A DNA stretch of 64,000 nt from assembly GCF_001632845.1 (NCBI RefSeq), contig NZ_CP011994.1, forward strand, positions 3,296,001 to 3,360,000. Direction: 5' to 3'. A model generated the notes under the pieces. It ran no database searches. It saw only the letters and a program-made list of their open reading frames with translations, and was not told the DNA's origin. The translations under genes and the position numbers were made by a program. Shown here one piece after another: positions 9,004 through 16,992 of this stretch (the stretch's first letter is position 1; each line of letters begins with the position of its first letter). The stretch is from Ectothiorhodospira sp. BSL-9 (GTDB lineage: Bacteria > Pseudomonadota > Gammaproteobacteria > Ectothiorhodospirales > Ectothiorhodospiraceae).

Positions 9004-9818
9004 CGATACACCCGGGCGCCGGCCTCCAGGTCATGACAGCGCAGGATGGCGGCCCGCCCGGGAGTGGAGTCGTCAGGCTGCACCCTCACTCCAGCGGACT
9101 CAGCGGCCTGCAGATTCACCTTGCTCAGGTCGGCCTCTCCAAACACGGAGATCACGAAGCCGCCTTCAGGCGCTGGTGGTGGGGTAAACGCCTCCCCATC
9201 GGCCAGCGACACCCAGGCCGGCAGGAAATCCGCACCGTAGAAGTCGAAAAAACCGTTGGACCCCCTCAGGTGGGCCTCGATGGGCTGGCCGCCGATCAGC
9301 TCGATGTTAAACAGGCCGCTGTAGCCGGCCAGATGACGCTCCACCCAGTCATGAATCCAGGACTCCAGCTCGGGCAGTGCGGCGCCGATCTCCCAGTAAA
9401 TGGGCCGCGCGGCATCCTTCTCAGCCGAGGCCCGTGTATGGGCAAACCAACGCACCACCCCCTCCTGCACCAGACAATCGGTGCTGGTGTGCAACCCGGT
9501 CAAACGCTGACACCAGAAGCTGCCGGGCTCCGCGGGCACGTCGCCAGCCCGCATCGCCCGGGCGTCCAGACCCATGCCAGACAGGTTGGTGATGGGTTTG
9601 ACGAACACTTCCTCCTTGGGCGCGACACCCAGATCCATGGGCGCCACGCCACAGGGGGCGGCGGTCAGCCCCGCCTCCAGGGCCAGCCGAAGCTTGTCGT
9701 AAACATGACGGTGACGCGGGTTCAGGCGCCAGGCAGCCGCATCCGACACAGCCACCTGGCGCCGGGGTTCAGGCCGGAACAGGTACTTGCGTTCCGGTAG
9801 CACGCCGACAAAGGGCAT
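8970..9818 (-). CDS. ATP-grasp-like protein of unknown substrate
   Basis: I do not recognise a named family. Several segments read like an ATP-grasp fold: F-V-K-P-I-T-N-L-S-G-M-G (ATP-binding strand and loop), H-T-S-T-D-C-L-V-Q-E-G, and near the end G-L-F-N-I-E-L-I-G-G-Q-P-I-E-A-H-L-R-G-S-N-G-F, which looks like the metal-binding E...E-x-x/N-x-R block. No signal peptide or membrane helix is evident. It starts only 6 bases after the stop of the molybdopterin oxidoreductase gene and on the same strand, so the two are almost certainly co-transcribed. A ligase acting on a peptide or acid linked to that enzyme's substrate is a guess only. Its 3' end overlaps the diguanylate cyclase gene tail to tail. 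Confidence 0.6.
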   Translation of the reverse strand: MPFVGVLPERKYLFRPEPRRQVAVSDAAAWRLNPRHRHVYDKLRLALEAGLTAAPCGVAPMDLGVAPKEEVFVKPITNLSGMGLDARAMRAGDVPAEPGSFWCQRLTGLHTSTDCLVQEGVVRWFAHTRASAEKDAARPIYWEIGAALPELESWIHDWVERHLAGYSGLFNIELIGGQPIEAHLRGSNGFFDFYGADFLPAWVSLADGEAFTPPPAPEGGFVISVFGEADLSKVNLQAAESAGVRVQPDDSTPGRAAILRCHDLEAGARVYRQLAGRTLQNS

Positions 9819-9824
9819 GAATGT

Positions 9825-11936
9825 TCAACCCGCTTCCGCCAGCTGATCCCCAGACTCCTCGTGCACCCGCGTCACCTGGCACAGCAGCGACTTGAATGCC
9901 GGGAAGCCACTGATGGGATCCAGCTTGCGGTCATCGGTGAGTTCGTTGACGTTGGCATGATTCCAGCCGTGGGCGCAGTGGGCCACCCCGGGCTTGATAC
10001 GGTCGGTCACGCGCGCCACAAACCGGACCCGCCCACGCGGCGAGCTAACTTCCACCATATCCCCATCGCCGATACCGCGGACAGCGGCGTCACTGGGATG
10101 CAGTTCCACCAGGGGATCGGGCACTGCCCGACGCATGCGTTCCAGATACTGATGCTGGGAGTGGGTGGCATGCTTGTGACGGGCACCACTGGTGAGCACC
10201 AGCGGGTAATCCCTGGCCAGTTCGGGTGTGGACACGGGGCTCTCGGCGGGTTCGCACCACACCGGCAAGCCATCGTGCCCGGCATCGCGCAGTTCCCCGG
10301 CATCGAATTCCACCTTGCCGCTCTGGGTCTTGAACCCGTTCAGGCGGTACTGGCGATCCCCCTCCAGAAATCCATGCTCCACCAGCTCATCCAGCACCCC
10401 CGCAAACACGGTCACCCCATCCGGGTCGTTGTAGACCTGATCCCGAATGCTCTCCGGAATCCCTTCGGCGGCTTCGGCCCAGCAGGCTTCCAGGTCGCCG
10501 TTCCAGAACTGATCCGCCATGCCCAGGCGCACACCCAGGTCCAGGAATATCTCGGCGTCGGGGCGCGCCTCGCCCCGCGGCTTGACGGCAGCGCGCCGAT
10601 AGCGCAACTCGCCCCGGAAATTGCAGCCGGGATAGGCGATCAGCGCCGTGCGCTCCAGATTGGTGGCGGCGGGCAGGACGATGTCCGCCATGCGCGTGGC
10701 CGGGTTGTGGAAGAAGTCGGAGGCGGCGAAAAAATCCAGCTTGCCCAGGGCCTCCTCCATGCGCTGCGAATGGGGCCACATGACGGTATTGATGCCCATG
10801 GCCAGTAGCGCACGAATGGGTTGAGGCCGCCCCTCCAGGATGGCGTCGGGCAACAGCATGCTCTGGGCCGCTGGCCAGTGGCGGGTCCATACCGGGAAGG
10901 TCTCGTCGCCGATGCGCGGCGGCAGATTCTTGAGGCAATGATCGAAAAGATCGATGGGCTTGGGCGTGACCTTGTCATTGAAAAAGCGGTTGCCCCCCTC
11001 GCGGTCGATATTACCCGTGACGGCGGCCAGCAGTATGACCGCACGATGGTTCTGAAAGCCGTTACTGTGCTGCACCGTGGAGGTGGGCGAGAGCATGATC
11101 TGCGCCGGCGAGAGGGTGGCATACAACCGCGCTGCGCGCTCGAGATCGGCCGCCTCGATGCCACAGATGGCCGCCACACGATCCGGTGGAAATGCCGCCA
11201 CGTAATCCCGAAAACCCTCCACGCCGTTGGCCCACTCGTCCAGGAAGGCCTGGTCCTGCCAGCCATGGGCGAAAATGAGGTGGTGCATGCCCAGTGCCAA
11301 TGCCCCGTCGGTGCCAGGCCGGATCTGCAGGTGAACCTCGGCCTGCTCCGCCAGCGGCGTCACGCGCGGATCCACCACAATCATGGGGCGCCCGGGCTTG
11401 GCCCGGGCCAGGGCATGCTGGTGAAAGGGCGGGATGGACCCACGCGGGTTGGTGGACCACACCAGCAGGCAGCGGGTGGCCTCGGAGGCCACGGTGGAGG
11501 ATGTCTTGATCTTGGTACCGAAGGTCACCTCTTCCGCCACCTTGGTGGAGGAAAAACAGCAACCGCTCTCGGTCATGTAGTTGGGCGATCCAAAGGCATG
11601 GGCCAGTCGCTGCAGTTGGGGGCGGGCCTCCTTGGTGTAGCCTGCGAAAAAGGCCACCGTCTCGGCGCCATGCTGCGCGCGTGTAGCGCTCAGGCGCTCG
11701 GCAATGGTGTCCAGCGCCTCATCCCAGGAGATGCGCTCGAACTCGCCCCCACCTCGGGGCCCCACCCGCCGCAGAGGATGGATCAGTCGATCCGGATGGT
11801 TGCGCCGATCCAGCTGAACGTAGCATCGGGGGCAATCGGGCCCGTCGATCTTGACGGGCTCGCCGCTGGTGTCGAGCGTTACGTCGATGGCGCAGTTGGC
11901 ATCGCACTCGTAGCAGGTACTTTTTACGGTGGCCAT
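9825..11936 (-). CDS. Molybdopterin-dependent oxidoreductase (DMSO reductase superfamily)
   Basis: Large catalytic subunit binding Mo/W-bis-pterin and one iron-sulfur cluster. The N-terminus has C-x2-C-x3-C (T-C-Y-E-C-D-A-N-C) with a fourth Cys in C-P-R-C, the usual Fe-S site. S-W-D-E-A-L-D is the standard helix after it. The segment E-S-G-C-C-F-S-S-T lies where the family places its Mo ligand, so Cys or Ser coordination is possible. The C-terminal pterin domain has L-T-S-G-A-R-H-K-H-A-T-H-S-Q-H and C-A-H-G-W-N-H-A-N. There is no twin-arginine signal, so it is predicted cytoplasmic. No electron-transfer or membrane-anchor subunit is next to it. I chose ATG 11936, with GAGGA upstream. The substrate is unknown. 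Confidence 0.8.
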   Translation of the reverse strand: MATVKSTCYECDANCAIDVTLDTSGEPVKIDGPDCPRCYVQLDRRNHPDRLIHPLRRVGPRGGGEFERISWDEALDTIAERLSATRAQHGAETVAFFAGYTKEARPQLQRLAHAFGSPNYMTESGCCFSSTKVAEEVTFGTKIKTSSTVASEATRCLLVWSTNPRGSIPPFHQHALARAKPGRPMIVVDPRVTPLAEQAEVHLQIRPGTDGALALGMHHLIFAHGWQDQAFLDEWANGVEGFRDYVAAFPPDRVAAICGIEAADLERAARLYATLSPAQIMLSPTSTVQHSNGFQNHRAVILLAAVTGNIDREGGNRFFNDKVTPKPIDLFDHCLKNLPPRIGDETFPVWTRHWPAAQSMLLPDAILEGRPQPIRALLAMGINTVMWPHSQRMEEALGKLDFFAASDFFHNPATRMADIVLPAATNLERTALIAYPGCNFRGELRYRRAAVKPRGEARPDAEIFLDLGVRLGMADQFWNGDLEACWAEAAEGIPESIRDQVYNDPDGVTVFAGVLDELVEHGFLEGDRQYRLNGFKTQSGKVEFDAGELRDAGHDGLPVWCEPAESPVSTPELARDYPLVLTSGARHKHATHSQHQYLERMRRAVPDPLVELHPSDAAVRGIGDGDMVEVSSPRGRVRFVARVTDRIKPGVAHCAHGWNHANVNELTDDRKLDPISGFPAFKSLLCQVTRVHEESGDQLAEAG

Positions 11937-12062
11937 GGGGTGGGTCGTCCTCGAGAAACGCCGGTGAGGCAATGGATTGGGGAGTTTCTGAACCGTGCTC
12001 TCGAGTATGCGGGAGATCGACCCTTCATTCGAATAACCGGGCGAACACTGAGGTATCGGCCA

Positions 12063-12389
12063 TCAGGCCGAACCGGCATCAGGGTCTTCCGGCTCGAAAA
12101 TCGCGATCACCATCTGTCTCAGGCCCATGACCGCGAAGATGGAGATGAAGGCGACGATGGGGTTCAGGGCGACCCACCAGACCACGAAGCCCAGGATTAA
12201 ACCCGCCTGCTCCACGCGGAACATGCGCTCTGCGATGAAGAGCGTGAGCGACACACCCAGCACACGCACCCAAAAGTCGTTCCTCGATACGCCTGCGGCA
12301 GTCCTATCCGACGACCGGGCTGACAGGGAGGCCGACCACACACCCACCAGGATCGTCACGAGCGATACGCAAACAGCTACCCAAAGCAT
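12063..12389 (-). CDS. Small integral membrane protein, unknown function
   Basis: A 108-residue protein with three probable transmembrane helices: residues about 1-20 (L-W-V-A-V-C-V-S-L-V-T-I-L-V-G), 43-60 (V-L-G-V-S-L-T-L-F-I-A) and 64-95 (L-I-L-G-F-V-V-W-W-V-A-L-N-P-I-V-A-F). The tail is acidic (E-P-E-D-P-D-A). It ends 126 bases before the molybdopterin oxidoreductase start and on the same strand, so it may be the first gene of that operon. No family is recognised. Confidence 0.6.
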   Translation of the reverse strand: MLWVAVCVSLVTILVGVWSASLSARSSDRTAAGVSRNDFWVRVLGVSLTLFIAERMFRVEQAGLILGFVVWWVALNPIVAFISIFAVMGLRQMVIAIFEPEDPDAGSA

Positions 12390-12516
12390 GGCCCTGACCC
12401 TCCTGCTGAAAAATGTGGGTGATTGATGATGCTCTTATCGGGAATTAGGACCGCAGCATGTTCTATTAAGTTCTAAAAACACAACCCCAATATGGTTATA
12501 AGAAATAAAAGAGGAT

Positions 12517-12545
12517 TTGACACCCGCAGCGGTGACGTTCATATT
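12517..12545 (+). promoter_or_regulatory. Sigma-70 promoter of the TetR/MFS operon
   Basis: A perfect -35 TTGACA at 12517-12522 and a -10-like CATATT at 12540-12545 are separated by 17 bases. The surrounding 190-bp intergenic stretch is AT-rich compared with its neighbours. The start point would fall inside the palindrome at 12546-12569. Confidence 0.6.
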
Positions 12546-12569
12546 TATATAGACTGATCCATCTATATA
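12546..12569. promoter_or_regulatory. Palindromic operator, probable TetR-family autoregulatory site
   Basis: A 24-bp near-perfect inverted repeat: TATATAGAC, centre TGATCC, ATCTATATA. It sits directly after the -10 element and 9 bases before the regulator's start codon, a typical position for autorepression by a TetR protein. Confidence 0.7.
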
Positions 12570-12578
12570 GGGCACCCC

Positions 12579-13145
12579 ATGCCAGCCTCCAAACGCGACC
12601 AACTGCTCGCCACGGCGGAGCGACTCTTCTATGAGGAGGGCTTTCATGCCACGGGTATCGACCGCATCGTGGCGGCCGCCGGGGTCGTGCGCATGACCCT
12701 CTACAACCACTTTGCCTCCAAGGAGGCCCTGGTGGCGGCCGTGCTGGCGACGCGTCATGAACGCTTCATGGCCAGCCTCGATGCGGCAGCGACCGCGGCC
12801 GCGCCGGGCCAGGTGACCCGGGCCCTGGTGGATGCCCATTGCCGCTGGCTGGAAAGTCACAGCCGACATGGCTGCATCATGGTGAAAGCCATGGGGGAGT
12901 TCGCCGAGCACAGTGCCGGGATTCACGCGCTGGCCGTGGCCGCCAAGACCGACCTGCTAGCGCGCCTTGAGGACAGCCTGGCCCGCGACGGGCTGGATCA
13001 TCAGGAGGGCCTGGCGCGACGTCTCTTCATGGTGCTGGAAGGCAGCAACACGGCCGTCGCCCTGCTGGGCACGCCAACGGCCCTGGCGGATACGCAAACA
13101 ATGACCGACACCCTGCTCTCAGCGGCCCAAGGCAAGACTGAATGA
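12579..13145 (+). CDS. TetR/AcrR-family transcriptional regulator
   Basis: A 188-residue regulator. The N-terminal helix-turn-helix reads A-E-R-L-F-Y-E-E-G-F-H-A-T-G-I-D-R, then A-G-V-V-R-M-T-L-Y-N-H-F-A-S-K-E-A-L, the standard TetR signature. The C-terminal domain is helical and Ala-rich, with a possible ligand pocket. Its stop overlaps the start of the MFS transporter gene by 4 bases, so the two are translationally coupled and the regulator probably controls the exporter. It lies immediately downstream of a palindrome that is a good operator candidate. Confidence 0.88.
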   Translation: MPASKRDQLLATAERLFYEEGFHATGIDRIVAAAGVVRMTLYNHFASKEALVAAVLATRHERFMASLDAAATAAAPGQVTRALVDAHCRWLESHSRHGCIMVKAMGEFAEHSAGIHALAVAAKTDLLARLEDSLARDGLDHQEGLARRLFMVLEGSNTAVALLGTPTALADTQTMTDTLLSAAQGKTE

Positions 13146-14323
13146 AACCCTTATCCCCCCTCGGCATGGCAACCCTCGGTGGCGGCATCATCGCCATCAC
13201 CTACGGCCTGGCTCGCTTCGTGTTCGGGCTTTTTTTGCCCGAAATGCGCCAGGAACTGACCATCACACCCACCATGGCAGGCGTGATCGGCTCCCTGCCC
13301 TTTTTAAGCTTTGCCTTCGCCATCGTCGTGGCCCCCTGGATCACGCGCCGCCTTGGGGTGCGTCGCGGAGCGGTCACCGCTGCCGGTCTCGCCACGCTGG
13401 GTCTGCTGACGATTTCCCAGGCGCCTTCAGCGGTATTTCTGGCTGTGGGTGTGCTGATCTGCGGGATCAGCACCGGGTTGTCCTCACCGGTCATGGCACA
13501 AGCGGTTCATCGCGTGGTGCCCTCCCACCTTCGCGGCAGGGTGAATGCCACCATCAATGCGGGCACCAGCCTGGGCATCGCCCTTGCCATGCCGGCCGTC
13601 CTGATCTGGGCAGAGGCCTGGCGCAGCGCCTATGTGGGCTTTGCCGCCCTGGCCGCCATGGGCGTCCTGGCGGCCCTGGTCTATCTGCCTCGGGATGAGC
13701 GTCCCGCCTCACCCTCGCGGACTCACCCCACCTCCCCGCCCATACACTGGATGCAGTGGCTTGCCATCGGTCGCTTGAGTGGCATGGCCTTCGCCATGGG
13801 AGCCGTGAGCGCGGTCTACTGGGTATTTGCCCCCGACGCAGTGATCACTTCTGGCGGGCTGGTGTCCAGCCAGACCGCCTGGATGTGGCTGGCTGTGGGG
13901 CTGGGCGGAATCGCGGGATTCACCGCCGGTGATCTCATTTCGCGCTTCGGGCCGGCGCTCAGCCATGCTGGCGGGCTCACCGTGATGGCGGCCGCGATCG
14001 GACTGCTGGCCCTGGATCCCGGGAATTTCGCGCTCGCCCTGTCATCTGCGGCCCTGTTTGGCGCCGGATACATGATCCTCACCGGCTTCTACCTGGTGAG
14101 GAGCATCCAGATCATGGATCAGGCGCCCGCCCTCGGTCCGGTCATGCCGCTGCTCGCCACGTCCCTGGGCCAGGTGGCCGGCTCCCCCTTGGCCGGCTGG
14201 ATGGTAGACACCCAAGGCCATGTGGCCACCTTCATGCTCTTCGCCATCGTGGGGCTTGCTGTCGCCTGGCTGTTCTCGTGGTTACTGAATGAACGCGGCG
14301 CGACGACATGGCAAAGCCCTTGA
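13142..14323 (+). CDS. Major facilitator superfamily transporter
   Basis: Predicted 12-helix inner-membrane transporter of 393 residues, probably a drug or metabolite exporter given its TetR partner. The loop between helices 2 and 3 has a weak form of motif A (A-P-W-I-T-R-R-L-G-V-R-R-G), and a hydrophilic central loop (Y-L-P-R-D-E-R-P-A-S-P-S-R-T) separates two six-helix halves. The start overlaps the regulator stop (ATGA). The substrate cannot be deduced. Confidence 0.85.
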   Translation: MKPLSPLGMATLGGGIIAITYGLARFVFGLFLPEMRQELTITPTMAGVIGSLPFLSFAFAIVVAPWITRRLGVRRGAVTAAGLATLGLLTISQAPSAVFLAVGVLICGISTGLSSPVMAQAVHRVVPSHLRGRVNATINAGTSLGIALAMPAVLIWAEAWRSAYVGFAALAAMGVLAALVYLPRDERPASPSRTHPTSPPIHWMQWLAIGRLSGMAFAMGAVSAVYWVFAPDAVITSGGLVSSQTAWMWLAVGLGGIAGFTAGDLISRFGPALSHAGGLTVMAAAIGLLALDPGNFALALSSAALFGAGYMILTGFYLVRSIQIMDQAPALGPVMPLLATSLGQVAGSPLAGWMVDTQGHVATFMLFAIVGLAVAWLFSWLLNERGATTWQSP

Positions 14324-14355
14324 ACATTCAGGCCCCTGCGCAGCATGAGCCCTGC

Positions 14356-15147
14356 TCAGGCCAGCCGGTCCAGTCGCAGGCGCTCGCGTTCGTCGAACAG
14401 GCGCCGAGCCCCCAACCAGATCGCGCCCAAGGTGCCAAAACCCGTGCCGGCGGTGATCAGGAACATGACCAGGATCTGGTATTTCACCGCCTCCATGGGC
14501 GGTATGCCGGCGAGGATCTGACCGGTCATCATGCCCGGCAGACTGACAATGCCTGCGGCGGCCATGGCGTTGATGATGGGCATGAGGCCACTGCGGGCCG
14601 CATCGCGGCGGATATCCTGGATGGACTCCGACCAGGTCTGCCCCAGGATCAGGCGCCCCTCGATGATGCGCCGCTGTTGCCAGGCCGTGGTGGTGAGACG
14701 GTCCAGCCCCAGAGCAATACCCGTCATGGTGTTACCCAGCAGCATACCCAGCAGGGGGATGGCGTACTGGGGCTCCCACCAGGGAGCTGGACTGATGATG
14801 ACCGTGAGGGCCAGGACGGTGGCCGTGAAGGCCGAGGTGAACATGGCCAGCGTGCCAATGCCGTATCCCCACCAGCCCCGAAAACGCCGCGCCTGGCGAG
14901 CCATGACCTCGCGGCCCGCCACCAGCAGCATGATCAGCGCCATGAGGGCCACCCAGTACAGGGCCGCGTGTTCGAACAGGGTGGTGAGCACCAGGCCAAT
15001 GAGCAGCAACTGGATCACCGTGCGCGCGGCCGCCACCAGCAGGCTTCGGGAAAGCCCCATGCCCACGCGGCTTGTCAGGACCGCCAGGGCAATGACCAGC
15101 AGAGCGGCAATACTCAGATCCCAGGGAGAGAGATAGATCACATCCAT
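14356..15147 (-). CDS. fetB: ABC-type exporter permease, FetB/YbbM family
   Basis: A membrane permease of 263 residues with about six or seven helices. It has the family-typical central segment P-L-L-G-M-L-L-G-N-T-M-T-G-I-A-L-G-L-D-R and the later S-L-P-G-M-M-T-G-Q-I-L-A-G-I-P-P. In E. coli the homologous FetA-FetB pair is linked to iron export and oxidative-stress resistance. It starts 2 bases after the stop of the ATPase gene, so the two form an operon. The symbol is by family resemblance only. Confidence 0.82.
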   Translation of the reverse strand: MDVIYLSPWDLSIAALLVIALAVLTSRVGMGLSRSLLVAAARTVIQLLLIGLVLTTLFEHAALYWVALMALIMLLVAGREVMARQARRFRGWWGYGIGTLAMFTSAFTATVLALTVIISPAPWWEPQYAIPLLGMLLGNTMTGIALGLDRLTTTAWQQRRIIEGRLILGQTWSESIQDIRRDAARSGLMPIINAMAAAGIVSLPGMMTGQILAGIPPMEAVKYQILVMFLITAGTGFGTLGAIWLGARRLFDERERLRLDRLA

Positions 15148-15149
15148 GC

Positions 15150-15791
15150 TCAGGACCTCGATTGCCGTGCCAGTTCAGCCAGCCGTCCCTGATCCATCAT
15201 CAGCAACCGGCCACCGAGCCGGTCGCGCTGCTCGTGGTCATGGCTGACCCAGATGGCCCCGGCTCCCCGTTCCGTCACATACCCCATGACCAGGGCTTCC
15301 ATGCGCAGGGTGTTTTCCGGATCCAGATTGGCCGTGGCCTCATCCAGGAGAAGCATCCGGGGGCCGTTGCCCAGCATCCTTGCCAGCGCCAGGCGCTGAC
15401 GCTCGCCGCTGGAGAGGCGTTCCACCTCCCATTGGCGCACATCCGGGGGAAATCCCAACTGCTGCAGCCAGTCGTCCTGCACCCCCGTGAGATGCTCATC
15501 CACGGTGTCCGCCCACCACACGGGATCTGCCGGCAGATACCCTACCTGACGCCGCCATGAGGCGGGAGGGATGGTATCCCGCGGCTGGTTGGCCAGCCAC
15601 ACCTGGCCACGATGGGGGTCCAGATCAGCAATGGCCCGGAGTAGCAGCGACTTGCCCGCGCCGGAGGGCCCGGCAATGAGCAACAATTCCCCTGGCGCCA
15701 GTTCCAGATCGACCGGCCCCACATGATCGGATTGCAAACCCGTCAGTTTCAGCAAGGGGTCAGCGGTGGCAGTGAAGGTGGGTGCATCCAT
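15150..15791 (-). CDS. fetA: ABC transporter ATPase, FetA/YbbL family
   Basis: The nucleotide-binding subunit for the permease that follows. Walker A is G-P-S-G-A-G-K-S, the signature is L-S-S-G-E-R-Q-R-L-A-L-A-R, Walker B is M-L-L-L-D-E-A-T, and the switch His is in W-V-S-H-D. At 213 residues it is a short single-domain ATPase, as expected for this family. I chose ATG 15791. The longer reading to 15914 would run through the cobalamin riboswitch on the other strand. A TATACT hexamer lies just upstream of the start, so a very short leader is possible. Confidence 0.83.
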   Translation of the reverse strand: MDAPTFTATADPLLKLTGLQSDHVGPVDLELAPGELLLIAGPSGAGKSLLLRAIADLDPHRGQVWLANQPRDTIPPASWRRQVGYLPADPVWWADTVDEHLTGVQDDWLQQLGFPPDVRQWEVERLSSGERQRLALARMLGNGPRMLLLDEATANLDPENTLRMEALVMGYVTERGAGAIWVSHDHEQRDRLGGRLLMMDQGRLAELARQSRS

Positions 15792-15853
15792 CACGGCAGT
15801 ATACCGGACGAACGATCCGCTATACTGCGCCGGAGAATTCATCAACCCGCTGT

Positions 15854-16029
15854 CGGGTGCCCGTTCATCCACGGGAGAATCGGGAATGCGGTGGGGTGAT
15901 CGATCGATGATCACCGAGTCCGCAACGCGCCCAGCGCTGTGAGGGGGATCGCGCAGACATCAAGCCACTGCCATGGGCGGGAAGGCGTCTGCGCGGGACG
16001 AACCCGAGTCAGAAGACCGGCCCGACAGT
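15854..16029 (+). ncRNA. Cobalamin (B12) riboswitch
   Basis: The leader of bluB contains the B12-box core A-A-G-C-C-A-C-T-G followed by C-G-G-G-A-A-G-G-C-G near 15961-15985. The 3' block C-C-C-G-A-G-T-C-A-G-A-A-G-A-C-C-G-G-C-C follows at about 16003-16022. The upstream part has G-G-G-T-G-C-C-C and G-G-G-A-A-T-G-C-G-G-T-G, as in the 5' half of the class. The downstream gene makes the lower ligand of B12, so feedback repression by the cobalamin end product is the expected logic. Boundaries are approximate. Confidence 0.9.
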
Positions 16030-16088
16030 TTCTTTGCACGGCAGCAAGGCCGGGCTGCCGTCCCACCTGCTTGAACAAGGGGAACAAC

Positions 16089-16841
16089 ATGCAGGCTGGT
16101 GATTCAACACCTGATCAACATCGCTTCAACGAGGCCGAACGCAAGGCCATCTATCGCAACATGCTCTGCCGGCGGGACGTGCGGGGACAGTTCCTGCCCG
16201 ACCCGGTGCCCGATGACATGCTGGCGCGCATCCTCACCGCAGCCCACTTCGCACCCTCGGTGGGCTACATGCAGCCCTGGAGCTTTGTGGTCGTCAAGGA
16301 CCCACAAATCAAGCATCGAGCCCATCAGGCCTTCACCCGTGCCAACGAAGAGGCGGCAGGGATGTTCGAGGGCGAAAAACAGGAGACCTACCGCAGCCTG
16401 CGCCTGGAAGGCATCCTGGATGCACCCATCAATCTGTGCATCACCTGCGACCGGGACCGCGCCGGCCCGGTGGTGATCGGTCGCACCCACGACCACCGGA
16501 TGGACCTGTACAGCGTGGTCTGCGCCGTGCAGAACCTGTGGCTGGCGGCACGCAGCGAAGGGTTGGGCGTGGGCTGGGTGAGCATCTTCCGGCCCGAGGA
16601 CATCCGCCAGGTACTGAATCTTCCCGATGAGATCGTGCCCGTGGCCTATTTGTGCATTGGCCGGGTCAGCCACTTTCATGACAAGCCCGAACTGGAAGCC
16701 GCCGGCTGGCGCCCCCGGTTGCCATTGGAGCAGTTGATCCATATGGATGGCTGGGGGCACACCCCTGCCGAGGACGACGAACTGGTCAAGGCCGTTCAGG
16801 CATGCCAGGCCAGGGCGAGCCGCTCCGAAGTGCCGCTTTAG
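16089..16841 (+). CDS. bluB: 5,6-dimethylbenzimidazole synthase BluB
   Basis: Converts reduced FMN to 5,6-dimethylbenzimidazole, the lower ligand of cobalamin, in an oxygen-dependent reaction. It has the nitroreductase-like fold with N-terminal Y-R-N-M-L-C-R-R-D-V-R-G-Q-F (FMN phosphate contact), P-S-V-G-Y-M-Q-P-W-S-F, C-D-R-D-R-A-G-P-V-V-I-G-R and the typical G-L-G-V-G-W-V-S-I-F. It has 250 residues from ATG 16089, which follows an AAGGGG ribosome-binding site. The longer in-frame extension runs through the riboswitch and is not real. B12-type cofactors also matter for bacteriochlorophyll synthesis by the anaerobic route, which suits a phototroph. Confidence 0.92.
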   Translation: MQAGDSTPDQHRFNEAERKAIYRNMLCRRDVRGQFLPDPVPDDMLARILTAAHFAPSVGYMQPWSFVVVKDPQIKHRAHQAFTRANEEAAGMFEGEKQETYRSLRLEGILDAPINLCITCDRDRAGPVVIGRTHDHRMDLYSVVCAVQNLWLAARSEGLGVGWVSIFRPEDIRQVLNLPDEIVPVAYLCIGRVSHFHDKPELEAAGWRPRLPLEQLIHMDGWGHTPAEDDELVKAVQACQARASRSEVPL

Positions 16842-16872
16842 ACCCGGGCTCCCGCGCACCCTGCGCCCTTCT

Positions 16873-16900
16873 CCGTCGGCGCCCCTGCGGGCGCCGACGG
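16873..16900 (+). terminator. Strong hairpin after bluB
   Basis: A perfect 11-bp GC-rich stem (CCGTCGGCGCC paired with GGCGCCGACGG) with a 6-base loop, 31 bases after the bluB stop. No T-run follows, so it is a weak candidate for intrinsic termination or an mRNA-stabilising structure. Confidence 0.5.
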
Positions 16901-16992
16901 CATTCGGCCCGTGCAGGGCCTTACCGATCGTGAATCCCCTGCTACGCTCATGGTAGTGGCCGCTTGGGCCCAACCGCATGGGGATGAACCCA

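Noticed and set aside
15792-15914. N-terminal extension of the FetA-like ATPase
   Set aside because: It runs through the conserved cobalamin riboswitch on the opposite strand and adds no domain.
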